From contig JANSXC010000017.1 in NCBI GenBank assembly GCA_024743115.1, positions 62,001 through 126,000 on the forward strand: a DNA stretch of 64,000 nt, written 5' to 3'. This document shows, in pieces, positions 24,915 to 34,358 of the stretch (position 1 is the stretch's first letter; every line of letters begins with the position of its first letter). This DNA is from a bacterium. Lineage in GTDB: Bacteria > Planctomycetota > UBA1135 > UBA2386. Position numbers and translations under genes: made by a program. The notes under the pieces were generated by a model. It saw only the letters and a program-made list of their open reading frames with translations. It had not been told where the DNA came from and ran no database searches.

Positions 24915-27362
24915 ATGCCAGCACAGCTACCTCACGTCACCCCGACGCCCGCCAGCCGAATCGTCGCGGCCCTGGCAGCGGCCGCCACCCTGTCCCCGAG
25001 CCTGCAGGCTCAAGACTGCACCGGCGCCCCGGCCCGCGCCACGCTCGGCACCCAGGAACCGTTCGTCACCACCTACTACGCGGACAACGTCGCACTGATC
25101 GACCTCGACGTCAGCACGCCGATGCGCATCCACGGCTTCGACACGCTGCTCTACGATCAGGGCGCCGGCAACCCACCGACACCCGATCAGCTCGGCCTCA
25201 CGGCCGAGGTGCACATCTACATCTGCAACGGCTCGGCGCTCGGCAACAGCGCCGCGCTGCCGCCGTTCCCGCCGCACCACCGGCTCGCACCAGGCGGCAC
25301 CTTCGGCGCGCCATGGCGTCACGTCGCCACGGGCAGCGTCCTGGTCGAGGCGTTCCCCGGCACCTCGCACGTCCATCTCGGCGGCCCGCTCCACCTCACC
25401 CCGGGTCGGCACGGAATCGCGCTCGAGTTCGTGCCGCCCGATCCGAACAGCCCCGCCAACATCGGTCACCCGAACGTCGGCAACGCCGGTGAGCTGCACC
25501 TGATCATCGGCGGCGGCGGCCCCAACCAGACCCTGCTGCTCTCGGTGCTCGACTCGGCCGTGCAGGACCGCGACTGGGTCGGGGCCCCCTCGCCGAACGG
25601 CGCCGTCAACGTGCGGATCGACTACGAGGTCGGTTCACGCACCGCCTGGTGGCAACCGTTCGGCGCCGGTTGCTACGACCGGCCACACGCCTTCTACGAC
25701 GAGTTGGCCACCGGCACCGCCTGGCAGACCGATCTCGATCTCTACCCGACCTCCTCGCCGGTCGGCCCGCGCTACCTCGTCACGCCCGGATCAGCGAGCT
25801 ACGTCGTACCCGGCTCCGACCCGACGACCTCGCTCCACCACCTGACCCAGAGCGCCTGGTCCTGCAGCACCTCCGCGAGTTGGGACGACGCCGCCGCCAC
25901 CTTCACGATGCCGTTTTCGATCGCGCCGCCCGGAGCGCCCGCGAGCGACCAGATCTCGATCGGCTCGAACGGTTGGGTGCAGTTCGGCTCGCAGCCGCTC
26001 GACTGTGCCGCGTTCTATGGCAACTTCGCGCGCTTGCAGGACCAGAACGCGCTGATCGCCGCGTTCTTCGGTGACCTCGACCCGACGGCCGGGGGCCAGT
26101 TCACCTACGAAGTGCACCAGAACGGCGATTTCGTGCGCGCCACCTGGCACCAGGTTTCGGAGTGGCAGACGACGACGACGCAATCGTTCCAGGTGACGGT
26201 CCATTCATCCGGGAACATCCAACTCGCCTACGACACGATGAACCCCGCCGCAATCACGGCAGTGATCGGCTACTCGCCCGGTAGTGACGCGGCGCTGCCA
26301 CCCGAGGTCGACCTCACCCAACTGCCGTTCGAAGGTGGCGACGGCGGCGTGCCCCCGACCCTGTTTGCAACCGCGCGGCCGGTCACGGGCGGCCCGGCAC
26401 CAAACCTCGTCACTACCGACCTGCACCCGACCGCAGTCCTCGGTGCCACGCTGCTGAGCCTCGGCTCGATCCCGGGTGGCCTGGACCTCGGCAACATCGG
26501 TGCGCCGGGCTGCGCGCAGTGGGTCGGCAACCCAGCCGTGAGTCTGGGCCTGGCGACGCCACAGAACGGTCAGTTCAGCGTGCCGTTCCCCACGTCCCTG
26601 CTGACGCCTGCCGCGATCGGCGCGCCCGTTGTGGTCCAGAGCGCCGTGCTCGACGGCACGCAGGTCAACAACGTCGGCGGGCTCGCGCTCGTCGTGAGCA
26701 ATGCGGCCTGCCTGATCCCGGGCGACGACGCGGACCCGCTCACGCCGGACGATCTGTTGTTGTTCGACCCGTCCGCCAACTTCGAGACCCTCACGCAGCC
26801 AGCCCCGGGCCAGCCCATCGCGCTCGAGGTGTTCGACCTCGGACCGTTCAATGCGGGTCATACCATCACGTTCAGCACGGACGATCCGAGCGTCACCGTG
26901 ACGCCGCCGACCACGACGATGAACTTCGGCGGGGTCAGCAACCAGACGATCCAGCTCCAGGCTCCCAACTTGAACAGCATCCGCTCGGTGCAACTGCAAG
27001 CTCGGATCCAGGGCCCCAACCTGAACGGGATCGTGCGAAAACAGGTCACGATCGCGCCCCCACCGCCGGGCCCCGCTTGCCGGGTCCTGAAGACGGAGAA
27101 CGGTCGAAGCAAGCGACTCCGCGTCAGCCAGTTCGTGCTCGAAGAGAAGGCTGGACGATTCTGGTCGAGTTCGATCGGCGCGACGGGCACGCCGGGCGAA
27201 CTGCGCCAGCTCATCATCGTCTCGGGCTTCGGCCGTCACGGCGTGCGCCGGATCGAGTACCGCTGCGACGGCAACGGCACGTGCAGTCCGCCCACGACGT
27301 GCCAGGGCACGAGTTCCGTCGTGCAGGCGGGCAGGTGGCAACTCGTCTGCGGCTGCCGGTAG
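24915..27362 (+). CDS. Large secreted protein, unknown function
   Basis: An 815-residue protein with a signal peptide (ALAAAATLSPSLQAQ). The middle (about 270-480) has a WVQFGSQP and IAAFFGDLDPTAGG pattern, similar to beta-sandwich segments common in exported proteins of unknown role. The C-terminal 100 residues differ in style: basic, with several Cys (CRVLKTENG..., GNGTCSPPTTC, LVCGCR), which suggests a disulfide-stabilised end domain. No catalytic motif or membrane anchor is seen. ATG 24915 was chosen because it starts the signal peptide; the open frame running back to 21411 is antisense to hutU/hutH. It is convergent with apaG, with a 14-bp GC palindrome (27376-27389) between. Confidence 0.82.
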   Translation: MPAQLPHVTPTPASRIVAALAAAATLSPSLQAQDCTGAPARATLGTQEPFVTTYYADNVALIDLDVSTPMRIHGFDTLLYDQGAGNPPTPDQLGLTAEVHIYICNGSALGNSAALPPFPPHHRLAPGGTFGAPWRHVATGSVLVEAFPGTSHVHLGGPLHLTPGRHGIALEFVPPDPNSPANIGHPNVGNAGELHLIIGGGGPNQTLLLSVLDSAVQDRDWVGAPSPNGAVNVRIDYEVGSRTAWWQPFGAGCYDRPHAFYDELATGTAWQTDLDLYPTSSPVGPRYLVTPGSASYVVPGSDPTTSLHHLTQSAWSCSTSASWDDAAATFTMPFSIAPPGAPASDQISIGSNGWVQFGSQPLDCAAFYGNFARLQDQNALIAAFFGDLDPTAGGQFTYEVHQNGDFVRATWHQVSEWQTTTTQSFQVTVHSSGNIQLAYDTMNPAAITAVIGYSPGSDAALPPEVDLTQLPFEGGDGGVPPTLFATARPVTGGPAPNLVTTDLHPTAVLGATLLSLGSIPGGLDLGNIGAPGCAQWVGNPAVSLGLATPQNGQFSVPFPTSLLTPAAIGAPVVVQSAVLDGTQVNNVGGLALVVSNAACLIPGDDADPLTPDDLLLFDPSANFETLTQPAPGQPIALEVFDLGPFNAGHTITFSTDDPSVTVTPPTTTMNFGGVSNQTIQLQAPNLNSIRSVQLQARIQGPNLNGIVRKQVTIAPPPPGPACRVLKTENGRSKRLRVSQFVLEEKAGRFWSSSIGATGTPGELRQLIIVSGFGRHGVRRIEYRCDGNGTCSPPTTCQGTSSVVQAGRWQLVCGCR

Positions 27363-27390
27363 CCCCGGCCGCACCGCGCGGGCCCGCGCC

Positions 27391-27807
27391 TCAGCTATGC
27401 GTCTCGAGCGGCAGCTCGGGCGCGGACGGCACGAGGAAGAAGCGGCCGATCGCCACCTCGAAGCGCGAGCCGTCCTCGCGCTCGAACGTGTAGCTGCCTT
27501 CCATCGTGCCCCACTTCGTCGAGAGCGGGCAGTAGCTCACGTAGCTGAAGCTCTCGCCGATCGTGAGCTCAGGGTATTCACCCACGACGCCGGAGCCGCG
27601 CACGGTCTCGGTCCGTCCTTCGCTGTCCACGATCCGCCAGTGACGCGACACCAGGCGCACCTTGCCCGGCGCGCTCTCGTTCGTCATCGTGATCTTGTAG
27701 CCGTAGACGAACCGCTCGTTCTCGGGCTCCGACTCCTGCGGCAGGAACTGCGCCGCGGCGTGAATCCGGATACCTGCGGTGACCGTGGACGAATGAGGGT
27801 CGGACAT
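27391..27807 (-). CDS. apaG: ApaG-family protein
   Basis: A 138-residue beta-sandwich protein of the ApaG/DUF525 family, whose role is still debated (linked to divalent metal and dinucleotide metabolism; eukaryotic F-box relatives bind proteins). Visible motifs: FVYGYKITMTNES, VRLVSRHWRIVDSEG, GVVGEYPELTIGESFSYVSY and MEGSYTFER. ATG 27807 matches the usual start; an upstream extension would be Ala/Pro-rich and without support. Confidence 0.93.
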   Translation of the reverse strand: MSDPHSSTVTAGIRIHAAAQFLPQESEPENERFVYGYKITMTNESAPGKVRLVSRHWRIVDSEGRTETVRGSGVVGEYPELTIGESFSYVSYCPLSTKWGTMEGSYTFEREDGSRFEVAIGRFFLVPSAPELPLETHS

Positions 27808-27919
27808 GAATGGGCTTGGTGAGACCATCGCAACATAAGGACTCGCCGCCCAAAAGCGAGGGGCCCAAGGCAACACTGACCGCCCGGCCAGCGCGCCGGC
27901 CGGCAAGCGGGACGATCTC

Positions 27920-28285
27920 CTAGTGCGCTGATTCGCCGATGCGCAGCTCGACCTTTCCGTCGGCCGAACTCAGCGTCATCGCGCCGTTCTCGAGCTTGCC
28001 GGCCCAGTCCGTGGCGGCTTTGTCCTCGAGCAACTTCATCTTGACCGTGATCGCCCCCGTGCCCTCGTCGAACGTGTAAGTGCCGTTGGCATGGTCGTGC
28101 GTGCCGTCGGCGCGCGGGGCCCCGTGCAGGAAGCACTTGTCGCTCTTCTTGCTGAACTCGACGGAGATGCCCTTCTTGCCGTCGGCGAGCGCCTGGTTCC
28201 AGGAGCCGGCCAGCGGATGGGGAGCATCGCCACAGGCGGCGAGCAGCAGGAGCGGGAGCGAGAGCAGAAGGTTCGAACGACGCAT
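27920..28285 (-). CDS. Small lipoprotein 1
   Basis: A 121-residue protein with a clear lipobox, LLLLAACGDAP. The mature part is a small beta-rich domain (GSWNQALADGKKGISVEF..., GTYTFDEGTGAITVKM, GAMTLSSADGKVELRI). It resembles the lipoprotein at 28428-28817 in size, signal and the pattern of alternating strands ending in a K-x-M/L-x-hydrophobic run, so the two may be distant paralogues. A lipocalin-like fold is possible. Function unknown. Confidence 0.8.
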   Translation of the reverse strand: MRRSNLLLSLPLLLLAACGDAPHPLAGSWNQALADGKKGISVEFSKKSDKCFLHGAPRADGTHDHANGTYTFDEGTGAITVKMKLLEDKAATDWAGKLENGAMTLSSADGKVELRIGESAH

Positions 28286-28367
28286 GCGGTTCTCCGAGCG
28301 GGGTCAGGGAGGCGAACTCCGGTGAGGGCCAATCATGGGACCCCACCGCTCGGGTTTCATCCCGGCA

Positions 28368-28388
28368 GCTGGCAGAAAACCTGCCAGC
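28368..28388 (-). terminator. Hairpin after small lipoprotein 2
   Basis: An 8-bp stem (GCTGGCAG at 28368-28375, CTGCCAGC at 28381-28388), 5-nt loop, 40 nt after the stop of the gene at 28428. There is no T run, so it is only a possible terminator. Confidence 0.4.
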
Positions 28389-28427
28389 CAAGGGGGATTG
28401 CGGCAGGCAACCCGGCAGAACTCCCGA

Positions 28428-28817
28428 CTACTTGCGGAACGTCATCGTGAGCTTCATCCCGCCCTTGTCCTCGCTCATCACGATTGCGCCGTCCTTCAGG
28501 GTCGCGGTCACGGTCTGCTCCTTGCCGCCCTCGTCCTTGCCGGTCAGCGAAATCTGATCCCCCTCGAGCTTCCACGTTCCCGCGATGGTGCTCGCACCCA
28601 TCGGGGTGGTCATGGTCGAGGTGAAGTTGTGGTCCGCAGCGAGATCCATCGTCCCCGTCATCGACTTCATCATCTCCTTGGCCGGCGCCGGCATCCCAGC
28701 CAGCATGGCCTCGGTATCGAGCTTGTACTTGCCAACGGCGTGGGAATCTCCGCCACTGCACGCGGCAAACGCTGTGAGAGTGGCGACGGCGAGAGCGGAA
28801 CGCATCGAGAGCTTCAT
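28428..28817 (-). CDS. Small lipoprotein 2
   Basis: A 129-residue protein with the lipoprotein signal LTAFAACSGGDS. The mature region contains a Met-rich helix (MLAGMPAPAKEMMKSM) then beta strands (STIAGTWKLEGDQISLT, GAIVMSEDKGGMKLTMTF). The GTWKLEGD pattern recalls small lipocalin-like or DUF-type lipoproteins. It probably sits at the cell envelope. Function unknown. Confidence 0.8.
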   Translation of the reverse strand: MKLSMRSALAVATLTAFAACSGGDSHAVGKYKLDTEAMLAGMPAPAKEMMKSMTGTMDLAADHNFTSTMTTPMGASTIAGTWKLEGDQISLTGKDEGGKEQTVTATLKDGAIVMSEDKGGMKLTMTFRK

Positions 28818-28891
28818 GGCCTGGACGATGCCCGGACGACCACCCCGGCGCCAGGACCCTCAATCAGATGCGCCGAATTCGCGACCGCCCG

Positions 28892-29392
28892 CTACACCCG
28901 GACGCCGGGCTTGCCGCAGCACTTCTTGAACTTCTTGCCCGATCCACACGGGCACGGCTCGTTGGGCCCGACCTTGCGCTCGACGCGCTTGAACGGGCGC
29001 GGCTTCACTTCCAGCCCGTCGACGAAGTACCACGTGCCCTCTTCCTGGCGGAAACTGGCGATCTCGTGATGCGTGATGTCCTCGCCGCCGAGCGTGTAGT
29101 AGGCCTTGAACTCGACGAACCCCTCGGTGTCCGCCGCCAGACCTTGCTCGACGTTGAGCACCTCCATGCGGTGCCAGGTCGAGCGTTTGGACCATTCCTC
29201 CGTCGACTTGCGATCGACGAGCTCACGGCCGTCGGGCGACTGACTCTCGATGATCCACTCGATCTTCCCGAGCGCGTAGGCCGTATAGCGCGACCGCATC
29301 AGCTGCTCGGCCGTCACCGCCTGCTGCTGGCGCTCGATGATCGGCTCGCAGCAATCTGCGAAGTCTTTCCCACTGTGGCACGGGCACTTCAT
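28892..29392 (-). CDS. ychJ: YchJ/UPF0225-family protein with two SEC-C zinc motifs
   Basis: A 166-residue protein with a zinc-binding SEC-C-like motif at each end: [13 protein letters not shown] at the N-terminus and [16 protein letters not shown] at the C-terminus. The middle has the family block [12 protein letters not shown] and a NTF2-like fold ([12 protein letters not shown]...). SEC-C motifs bind zinc and contact ribosomes or SecB in SecA. The molecular role of YchJ is unknown. Confidence 0.92.
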   Translation of the reverse strand: MKCPCHSGKDFADCCEPIIERQQQAVTAEQLMRSRYTAYALGKIEWIIESQSPDGRELVDRKSTEEWSKRSTWHRMEVLNVEQGLAADTEGFVEFKAYYTLGGEDITHHEIASFRQEEGTWYFVDGLEVKPRPFKRVERKVGPNEPCPCGSGKKFKKCCGKPGVRV

Positions 29393-29416
29393 GGCGTGAC
29401 CGTACCGAACCGCGGC

Positions 29417-29923
29417 TCAGGTTTCGAGTTCGGCGAGGCGGCGCGCGAACTCGGCGGCCACCGCCGCCACCGCCGCGGCGTCCGCGCCGGGCAGCGCGGC
29501 GAGCAGTTCGAGGCTCTCGGCGCAACCCGCCTCGAACGCGGCGTTCAGCGCATCCCGACCCGCCGTACCCAGCGCCGGTGGCGCGAGGGCCGCGAGCTGA
29601 TTCTGATCCGACAACAGGCGCGACAAGAACGACCCCGTCGACTCGACCGCCACGAGCTCGGCGAACGTCGGAATTGCGACCTCGCCGATCCCGAGCCGCT
29701 GCCGGGTGTCGGCCAGCACCCGCTCGCGCAACAGCCGCAGCGCCGCCACCGCGCCCGAGTGCAGCCGAACCTCGTCACGGCCACGGCGCGGCGCCGGCGC
29801 CTCGCCCTCGGCCGGCGCACGACCCGATTCGCCGCCCTCACCGCCGGATCCGCCCGGCGGCCGCCCCGCAAAACCGTGGAGCGCAGGCACCGCATCCGTC
29901 CGCCGCACCGAATCTTCGCCCAT
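29417..29923 (-). CDS. Hypothetical protein, helical
   Basis: A 168-residue protein, not recognised. The first 55 residues are Gly/Glu/Arg/Pro-rich and probably disordered. The rest is helical (SGAVAALRLLRERVLADTRQ, STGSFLSRLLSDQNQLAALA). No signal peptide or membrane span is seen. ATG 29923 was chosen over a GTG or TTG further upstream because the upstream part lacks support. It lies 24 nt after ychJ on the minus strand in gene order and may be co-transcribed with it. Confidence 0.6.
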   Translation of the reverse strand: MGEDSVRRTDAVPALHGFAGRPPGGSGGEGGESGRAPAEGEAPAPRRGRDEVRLHSGAVAALRLLRERVLADTRQRLGIGEVAIPTFAELVAVESTGSFLSRLLSDQNQLAALAPPALGTAGRDALNAAFEAGCAESLELLAALPGADAAAVAAVAAEFARRLAELET

Positions 29924-30101
29924 GGTCTCGCGCTCGCTTCTCGGGCCGCGAAGTCCCCCGGCGCACCTCCCATTGGCGCGCACCCGGTCAGGGAAAGGCC
30001 CTAGTCCGTTCTCATTCTCGGACGTCCGCGCCGGCACTTGAGCCCGCGCGGCGTGCAAAAGTCGGATACTCTCCGGGTCTTCCCCGACCCCGTTGCCAAC
30101 C

Positions 30102-31661
30102 ATGCTTCACCAGCTGACTTGGGCCCCTGCCCTCCTCGCCGCCTGCAGTCTCGCCGCCGGTCTGTCCGCCCAGAACGACTTCGACCTCGACAAGACCTCG
30201 CCGGGCACGCTCGGCAGCTCTCTCGACCTCGCCTTCGAGGGCGCGCCGGGCGGGCAGCTCGGGCTAATCATGATCTCGTTCAACGGCGGGCCGAGCGCCC
30301 TGTCGCAGGTCGACCCCAACGACAACCGCAGCGTCGCCGTCGGAACGGAGCTGTCGACCTCGTGGATCTTCACGCTCACGAGCGCGACGGGCACGGGCGG
30401 CTACTCGCTGCCGCTGCCGAACGATCCGGCGTTCGCCGATCTCGTGCTGCATTGGCAGACACTCACGATCCCGGGCAGCGGCCCGACGATCGTCGGCGAG
30501 ATCAGCAACGACGTCGTGACGCAGACGTCGACGGCCGGCACCGGCCTGCTCGCGCGCGACGTGCTCACGAACGCGCGCGCCTTCGCGACGGGCTTCTTCG
30601 ATCGTGACAACAACGCCGCCGCGGGCGACTTCGTCGTCGCGGGCGGCGGCGCCGGCACGCTCACGAGCGCGACGGGCCTGGCCTCGACCGAGATCTGGGA
30701 CACCCGCACGATGAGCGTGAGCTCGGGCAACAACATGCAGAGCGCGCGCGCTTTGCACCTGTCCGTGCCCATCGACAACGGCCGCGTGCTCATCATCGGC
30801 GGCGCCGATGCGGTCGGCACCGTGCTCAGCAGCTGCGAGATCTACGATCCGGCGACGGACACCTACACCGCGACCGGCTCGCTGAACACGGCCCGCATCC
30901 TGCACGCCGCGTGCACGCTGCCCGACGGCCGCGTCATGGTGACGGGCGGGACTTCGACGCTCGCCGACCTCGTGAGCGCGATCGGCGGCACACAGAGCAG
31001 CACCGAGATCTGGAGCCCGGTCACGGGCACCTGGACCGGCGCGAACTCCATCGGCGGCCGTCGCCTCGCCCCGGCCCTCACGACGCTGAGCAACGGCCTC
31101 GTCATGGTCAGCGGCGGCGTCGAGGTCACGTTCCTGTTCGGGTTCCCGTTCGCCGCAGTCAGTACCCCGAAGGTGCAGCTGTTCGATCCCGGCACGGGCA
31201 ACTGGAGCAACGGCCCCAACATGAGCCAGGGGCGCGCGGGCCATCAATACAACCAGGTCACGCTCGGCGACGGCCGCGTGCTCATGACGGGCGGCATCTT
31301 CGTGCCGAGTCTCGCGGGCGCGGCGAACGCAGCACCGATCAACGGCGCCGAGGTCTACACCCCAGGCGGCGGCTGGGGCACGGTCAACATGCCCACGGCG
31401 CGCGCGCTGCACTCGGCGACACTGCTGCAGGATGGCCGCGTCGCGGTCTGCGGCGGCGCGCAGGGCACGTTCACGGCGCCGACGCCGATCGCGAACGTCG
31501 AACTGTTCGATCCGTCGAGCAACTCGTGGGCGGCACAACCCGCGCTGACGGGGCCGCGCTCCGGTCACGTGGCCGGCGTGACGCCCGACGGCACGCTGAT
31601 CCTGTTCGGCGGCCAGGGCGCGAGCGCGACCCTGGCCACCATCGAGACGCTGCGCTTCTGA
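30102..31661 (+). CDS. Secreted Kelch-repeat beta-propeller protein
   Basis: A 519-residue protein with a signal peptide (LLAACSLAAGLSAQ). Six Kelch-type blades are recognisable by the double-Gly signature: NGRVLIIGGAD, DGRVMVTGGTS, NGLVMVSGGVE, DGRVLMTGGIF, DGRVAVCGGAQG and DGTLILFGGQG, each preceded by a helper segment such as STEIWDTRT, SSCEIYDPATD or GAEVYTPGGG. The first 150 residues are a separate beta domain. Kelch propellers bind proteins or sugars, and in galactose-oxidase relatives they are catalytic, but no copper ligands are visible here. ATG 30102 begins the signal peptide. It is divergent from the helical hypothetical gene. Confidence 0.88.
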   Translation: MLHQLTWAPALLAACSLAAGLSAQNDFDLDKTSPGTLGSSLDLAFEGAPGGQLGLIMISFNGGPSALSQVDPNDNRSVAVGTELSTSWIFTLTSATGTGGYSLPLPNDPAFADLVLHWQTLTIPGSGPTIVGEISNDVVTQTSTAGTGLLARDVLTNARAFATGFFDRDNNAAAGDFVVAGGGAGTLTSATGLASTEIWDTRTMSVSSGNNMQSARALHLSVPIDNGRVLIIGGADAVGTVLSSCEIYDPATDTYTATGSLNTARILHAACTLPDGRVMVTGGTSTLADLVSAIGGTQSSTEIWSPVTGTWTGANSIGGRRLAPALTTLSNGLVMVSGGVEVTFLFGFPFAAVSTPKVQLFDPGTGNWSNGPNMSQGRAGHQYNQVTLGDGRVLMTGGIFVPSLAGAANAAPINGAEVYTPGGGWGTVNMPTARALHSATLLQDGRVAVCGGAQGTFTAPTPIANVELFDPSSNSWAAQPALTGPRSGHVAGVTPDGTLILFGGQGASATLATIETLRF

Positions 31662-31668
31662 CACGCGG

Positions 31669-33057
31669 GTGGCGTCCCGCCCCGCTGACAGCTCGGGCAG
31701 GCCACGCACTGTCCGCCTGCTCTGGTCGCTGCTCGTCGTCGCGATCGCGGTCGTGCTCGTCGTTCGCGCGACGGCGCGCAAACCGCATCGCGGCGTCATC
31801 ATCGACCATGTCGAGTTCGGCCGTCGCCTGCTCGCGGGGGACGACGTCTACGGGCCGTGGAAGTCGGATCCCGACGCGCCGATCCGACCACTGCACGCAC
31901 CCTACCCACCGTCGTACGGCCTGCTGACGCTGCCGTTCGCGCTCGTGAACGAGACGTTCGGGTTGCGAACGGCGAGGTTCGCATGGGCCTGCCTGCAGGT
32001 GCTCGCAATCGGCGCAATGGCGTTCGTGATGCGGCGACTCGCCGTGAGCCGGGCGCCGCCGGACCATTCGAGGTGGCTCTCCCTCGCGCGCGGTCGCTGG
32101 CCCGAACTGTGGCTCATCGCATTCGTGCTCGGCGCGCGGTTCATCCTGCGCGACACGCACGGCGGCGGCGGCAACCTGATCAACATCGCGATGTGCCTGC
32201 TCGCGTTCTATGCCTGTGAACGCGACCGCGCCGGGATCGCGGGCCTGCTGCTCGGCTTCTCGCTCGCGACCAAACCGACGCAGCTCTGGCTCCTGCCGCT
32301 GCTGCTCGTGCTCGGTCGCCACCGCGCGTTCTGGTGGACGATTCTCGCGGGCCTCGGATGCGTGCTCGTCACCGTCTTGCTGCAGCGCGGTGACCATTCG
32401 CCATGGCTGCGCTGGATCGAGGGTTCGTGGGCACTCGGCACCCAGCGCGACCCGTGGGCCGATCCACACCTCGAGTTCCCGCCGTTCGAGTGGATGAACC
32501 AGTCGCTGCGTTTCGCGGTCGCGCGCTGGTTCGGCGAGGTGCCACCCGAGTTCGCCGCCAAGGTCGCATGGGGCGTGTCACCCGGGCTCGGCCTCGACGC
32601 CGCGACGGTCGGTTGGATCGCGCGCGTGCTGAGCCTCGGCCTGCTCACGACGCTGCTCGTCGCCGCGCGCCGGCTGCGGCGATCACGAGGCGCGCGCCTG
32701 TGGCTGTTCGCCACAGCACTCGTCCTGTCCGTGTTGCTGAGCCCACTGAGCTGGAAAGCCCACCACGTCGCGCTGCTACCCGTGCTCGTGCTGCTGCTGC
32801 AGCTCGCGATGTTCGAACGCCAGCGGCTGCCGTTGACCCTGCTGATCGGTTGGGCCGTGACCACGGCGTTCCCGGGCGGCGACGTGATCGGGGACGACGG
32901 CGCGGAGTGGTTCAACAGCATCTACCTCGTGACCGCGTGGGATCTCGTGATCCTGCTGCTCGCGCTCGGCTACGCGGTGCGGGCCGCGCGCATGGACGAC
33001 TCGGCCGAGGATTCAGCGGCGCCGCAGCACGACGAGCCCGCGCTCGGCGCTCATTGA
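31669..33057 (+). CDS. GT87-like membrane glycosyltransferase
   Basis: A 462-residue polytopic membrane protein with about ten hydrophobic spans. It resembles the GT87/DUF2029 family (polyprenol-phosphate sugar mannosyltransferases): an early GVIIDHVEFGRRLLAGDDVYG segment with the Asp-containing first periplasmic loop, HAPYPPSYGLLTLPF, and GFSLATKPTQLWLLPLLL. The start is GTG at 31669, 8 nt after the Kelch gene stop. It overlaps the convergent gene by 45 bp at the 3' ends. The donor is probably a lipid-linked sugar; the acceptor is unknown. Confidence 0.82.
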   Translation: MASRPADSSGRPRTVRLLWSLLVVAIAVVLVVRATARKPHRGVIIDHVEFGRRLLAGDDVYGPWKSDPDAPIRPLHAPYPPSYGLLTLPFALVNETFGLRTARFAWACLQVLAIGAMAFVMRRLAVSRAPPDHSRWLSLARGRWPELWLIAFVLGARFILRDTHGGGGNLINIAMCLLAFYACERDRAGIAGLLLGFSLATKPTQLWLLPLLLVLGRHRAFWWTILAGLGCVLVTVLLQRGDHSPWLRWIEGSWALGTQRDPWADPHLEFPPFEWMNQSLRFAVARWFGEVPPEFAAKVAWGVSPGLGLDAATVGWIARVLSLGLLTTLLVAARRLRRSRGARLWLFATALVLSVLLSPLSWKAHHVALLPVLVLLLQLAMFERQRLPLTLLIGWAVTTAFPGGDVIGDDGAEWFNSIYLVTAWDLVILLLALGYAVRAARMDDSAEDSAAPQHDEPALGAH

Positions 33058-34335
33058 CGCCAGCGATTCGGGCAACGGCATGCGACCGAACAGACCGTTC
33101 AGTCGGGCTTCGAGCACAGGGGCGCGAGATCGCCGCTCACTGAACACGAAGTAGCGCACGCCCTCGGCCATCGCCATCGCGGCGAGCTGCTCGACGTCGA
33201 AGTGGCGCGGCGGCAGCGGTCGTTGGCCCGCGAACCAGACGACGCGCGTGAGGTCCCCCGTTACCGACTCGCCGGCATGCAGCCGCGAGCCGAGCCAGGC
33301 CCCGACCTCGCGTTCGGCGATGCGGTCGGGATCGATGCGCCCGCGCCACGCCCCGATCGCTCCGAACAGCACCGCGGCCACGACCACGAGCGCGCGCCAG
33401 CGTGCCGGCAATCGCGCGACGGTGACCGCCGCGAACGCGACGACCGGCAGCGCACACGACAACAGAAAGCGCCGTCGCACCACGAACGTGCAGATCACCG
33501 CGATCTGCAGGCCGACCTGCCACCAGAGCGCGCGCCGGGCGACGGCGTCGGTTGCCGTTCGAGAAGAGCGCCACAGCAGACCAGCGAGCGCGAGCAATCC
33601 CACGGGCCCAAACGCCTCGAGCCACGCGCCCGGGATCGCAACCGCGTTCGCGAACAGATCGCCGCGTTCCGGCAGGTCGTCACGAGCCTCGTGAAAGCCG
33701 AGGATGGGCAGCGGATCGCAGCCGTGACCGTGAAACCAACGCAGGAGCGCGAGCGCGAACACCCCCGCTGCCACCCACGGCAGTGCGCGCCAGGCGGACC
33801 TGGGCCGCGCGAGCACGAACGACGCAGCCAACAGCAACCCTTCGGGCCGCACCCAAAACGCGAGCCCCGACAGCAGCCCGAGCCAGTGATCCTTGCGCCG
33901 CAGTCCGGCGACGGTGCCGAGCGCCATGAGCAGCAGGAACACCGGTTCGCTGTAGACCTCCGCCGCGACGCGCGCGAGCAGCGAGCCCGACAAGAACAAT
34001 ACGGCCGCGAGCCATTCGACGTGCGGCAGGTCGGGCCCGAGCCGCCGCGCGAGGGCTGCGAGCGGCGCAATCGTGAGTCCGAACGCCACGGCGTTGACCA
34101 CGTTCGCCGCGCACTCGAGCGACAGCCCGAGCGCCACGAAGGGCGCGGTCACGAGCGAAAAGCCGGGCGGAAACACCGTCGACAGCCCCGCGTGCCAGTC
34201 GCCCGCGGCGAAGCGTTCCGCCATCCACAGATACGACACCCCGTCCTCGGACGGCACGGGCCGGTGCCAGGCGAGCACGAAGACCCAGATCACGGCGGCG
34301 CCGGCACACGCGCCGAGAATCACCCCTGGCGCCAC
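33013..34335 (-). CDS. Membrane glycosyltransferase, GT-C fold (ArnT/GT83-like)
   Basis: A 440-residue polytopic protein. The first periplasmic loop holds PVPSEDGVSYLWMAERFAAGDW, where the acidic pair ED fits the catalytic loop of GT-C enzymes. SEPVFLLLMALGTVAGLRRK and FWVRPEGLLLAASFVL are typical of this fold. The C-terminal 110 residues are a soluble domain. The start is GTG at 34335, 23 nt after the FAH-family gene on the same strand, so the two may be co-transcribed. The 3' end overlaps the GT87-like gene by 45 bp in antisense. Confidence 0.82.
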   Translation of the reverse strand: MAPGVILGACAGAAVIWVFVLAWHRPVPSEDGVSYLWMAERFAAGDWHAGLSTVFPPGFSLVTAPFVALGLSLECAANVVNAVAFGLTIAPLAALARRLGPDLPHVEWLAAVLFLSGSLLARVAAEVYSEPVFLLLMALGTVAGLRRKDHWLGLLSGLAFWVRPEGLLLAASFVLARPRSAWRALPWVAAGVFALALLRWFHGHGCDPLPILGFHEARDDLPERGDLFANAVAIPGAWLEAFGPVGLLALAGLLWRSSRTATDAVARRALWWQVGLQIAVICTFVVRRRFLLSCALPVVAFAAVTVARLPARWRALVVVAAVLFGAIGAWRGRIDPDRIAEREVGAWLGSRLHAGESVTGDLTRVVWFAGQRPLPPRHFDVEQLAAMAMAEGVRYFVFSERRSRAPVLEARLNGLFGRMPLPESLASMSAERGLVVLRRR

Positions 34336-34358
34336 GCCGGGGTCACGCTCCGTCCCGT

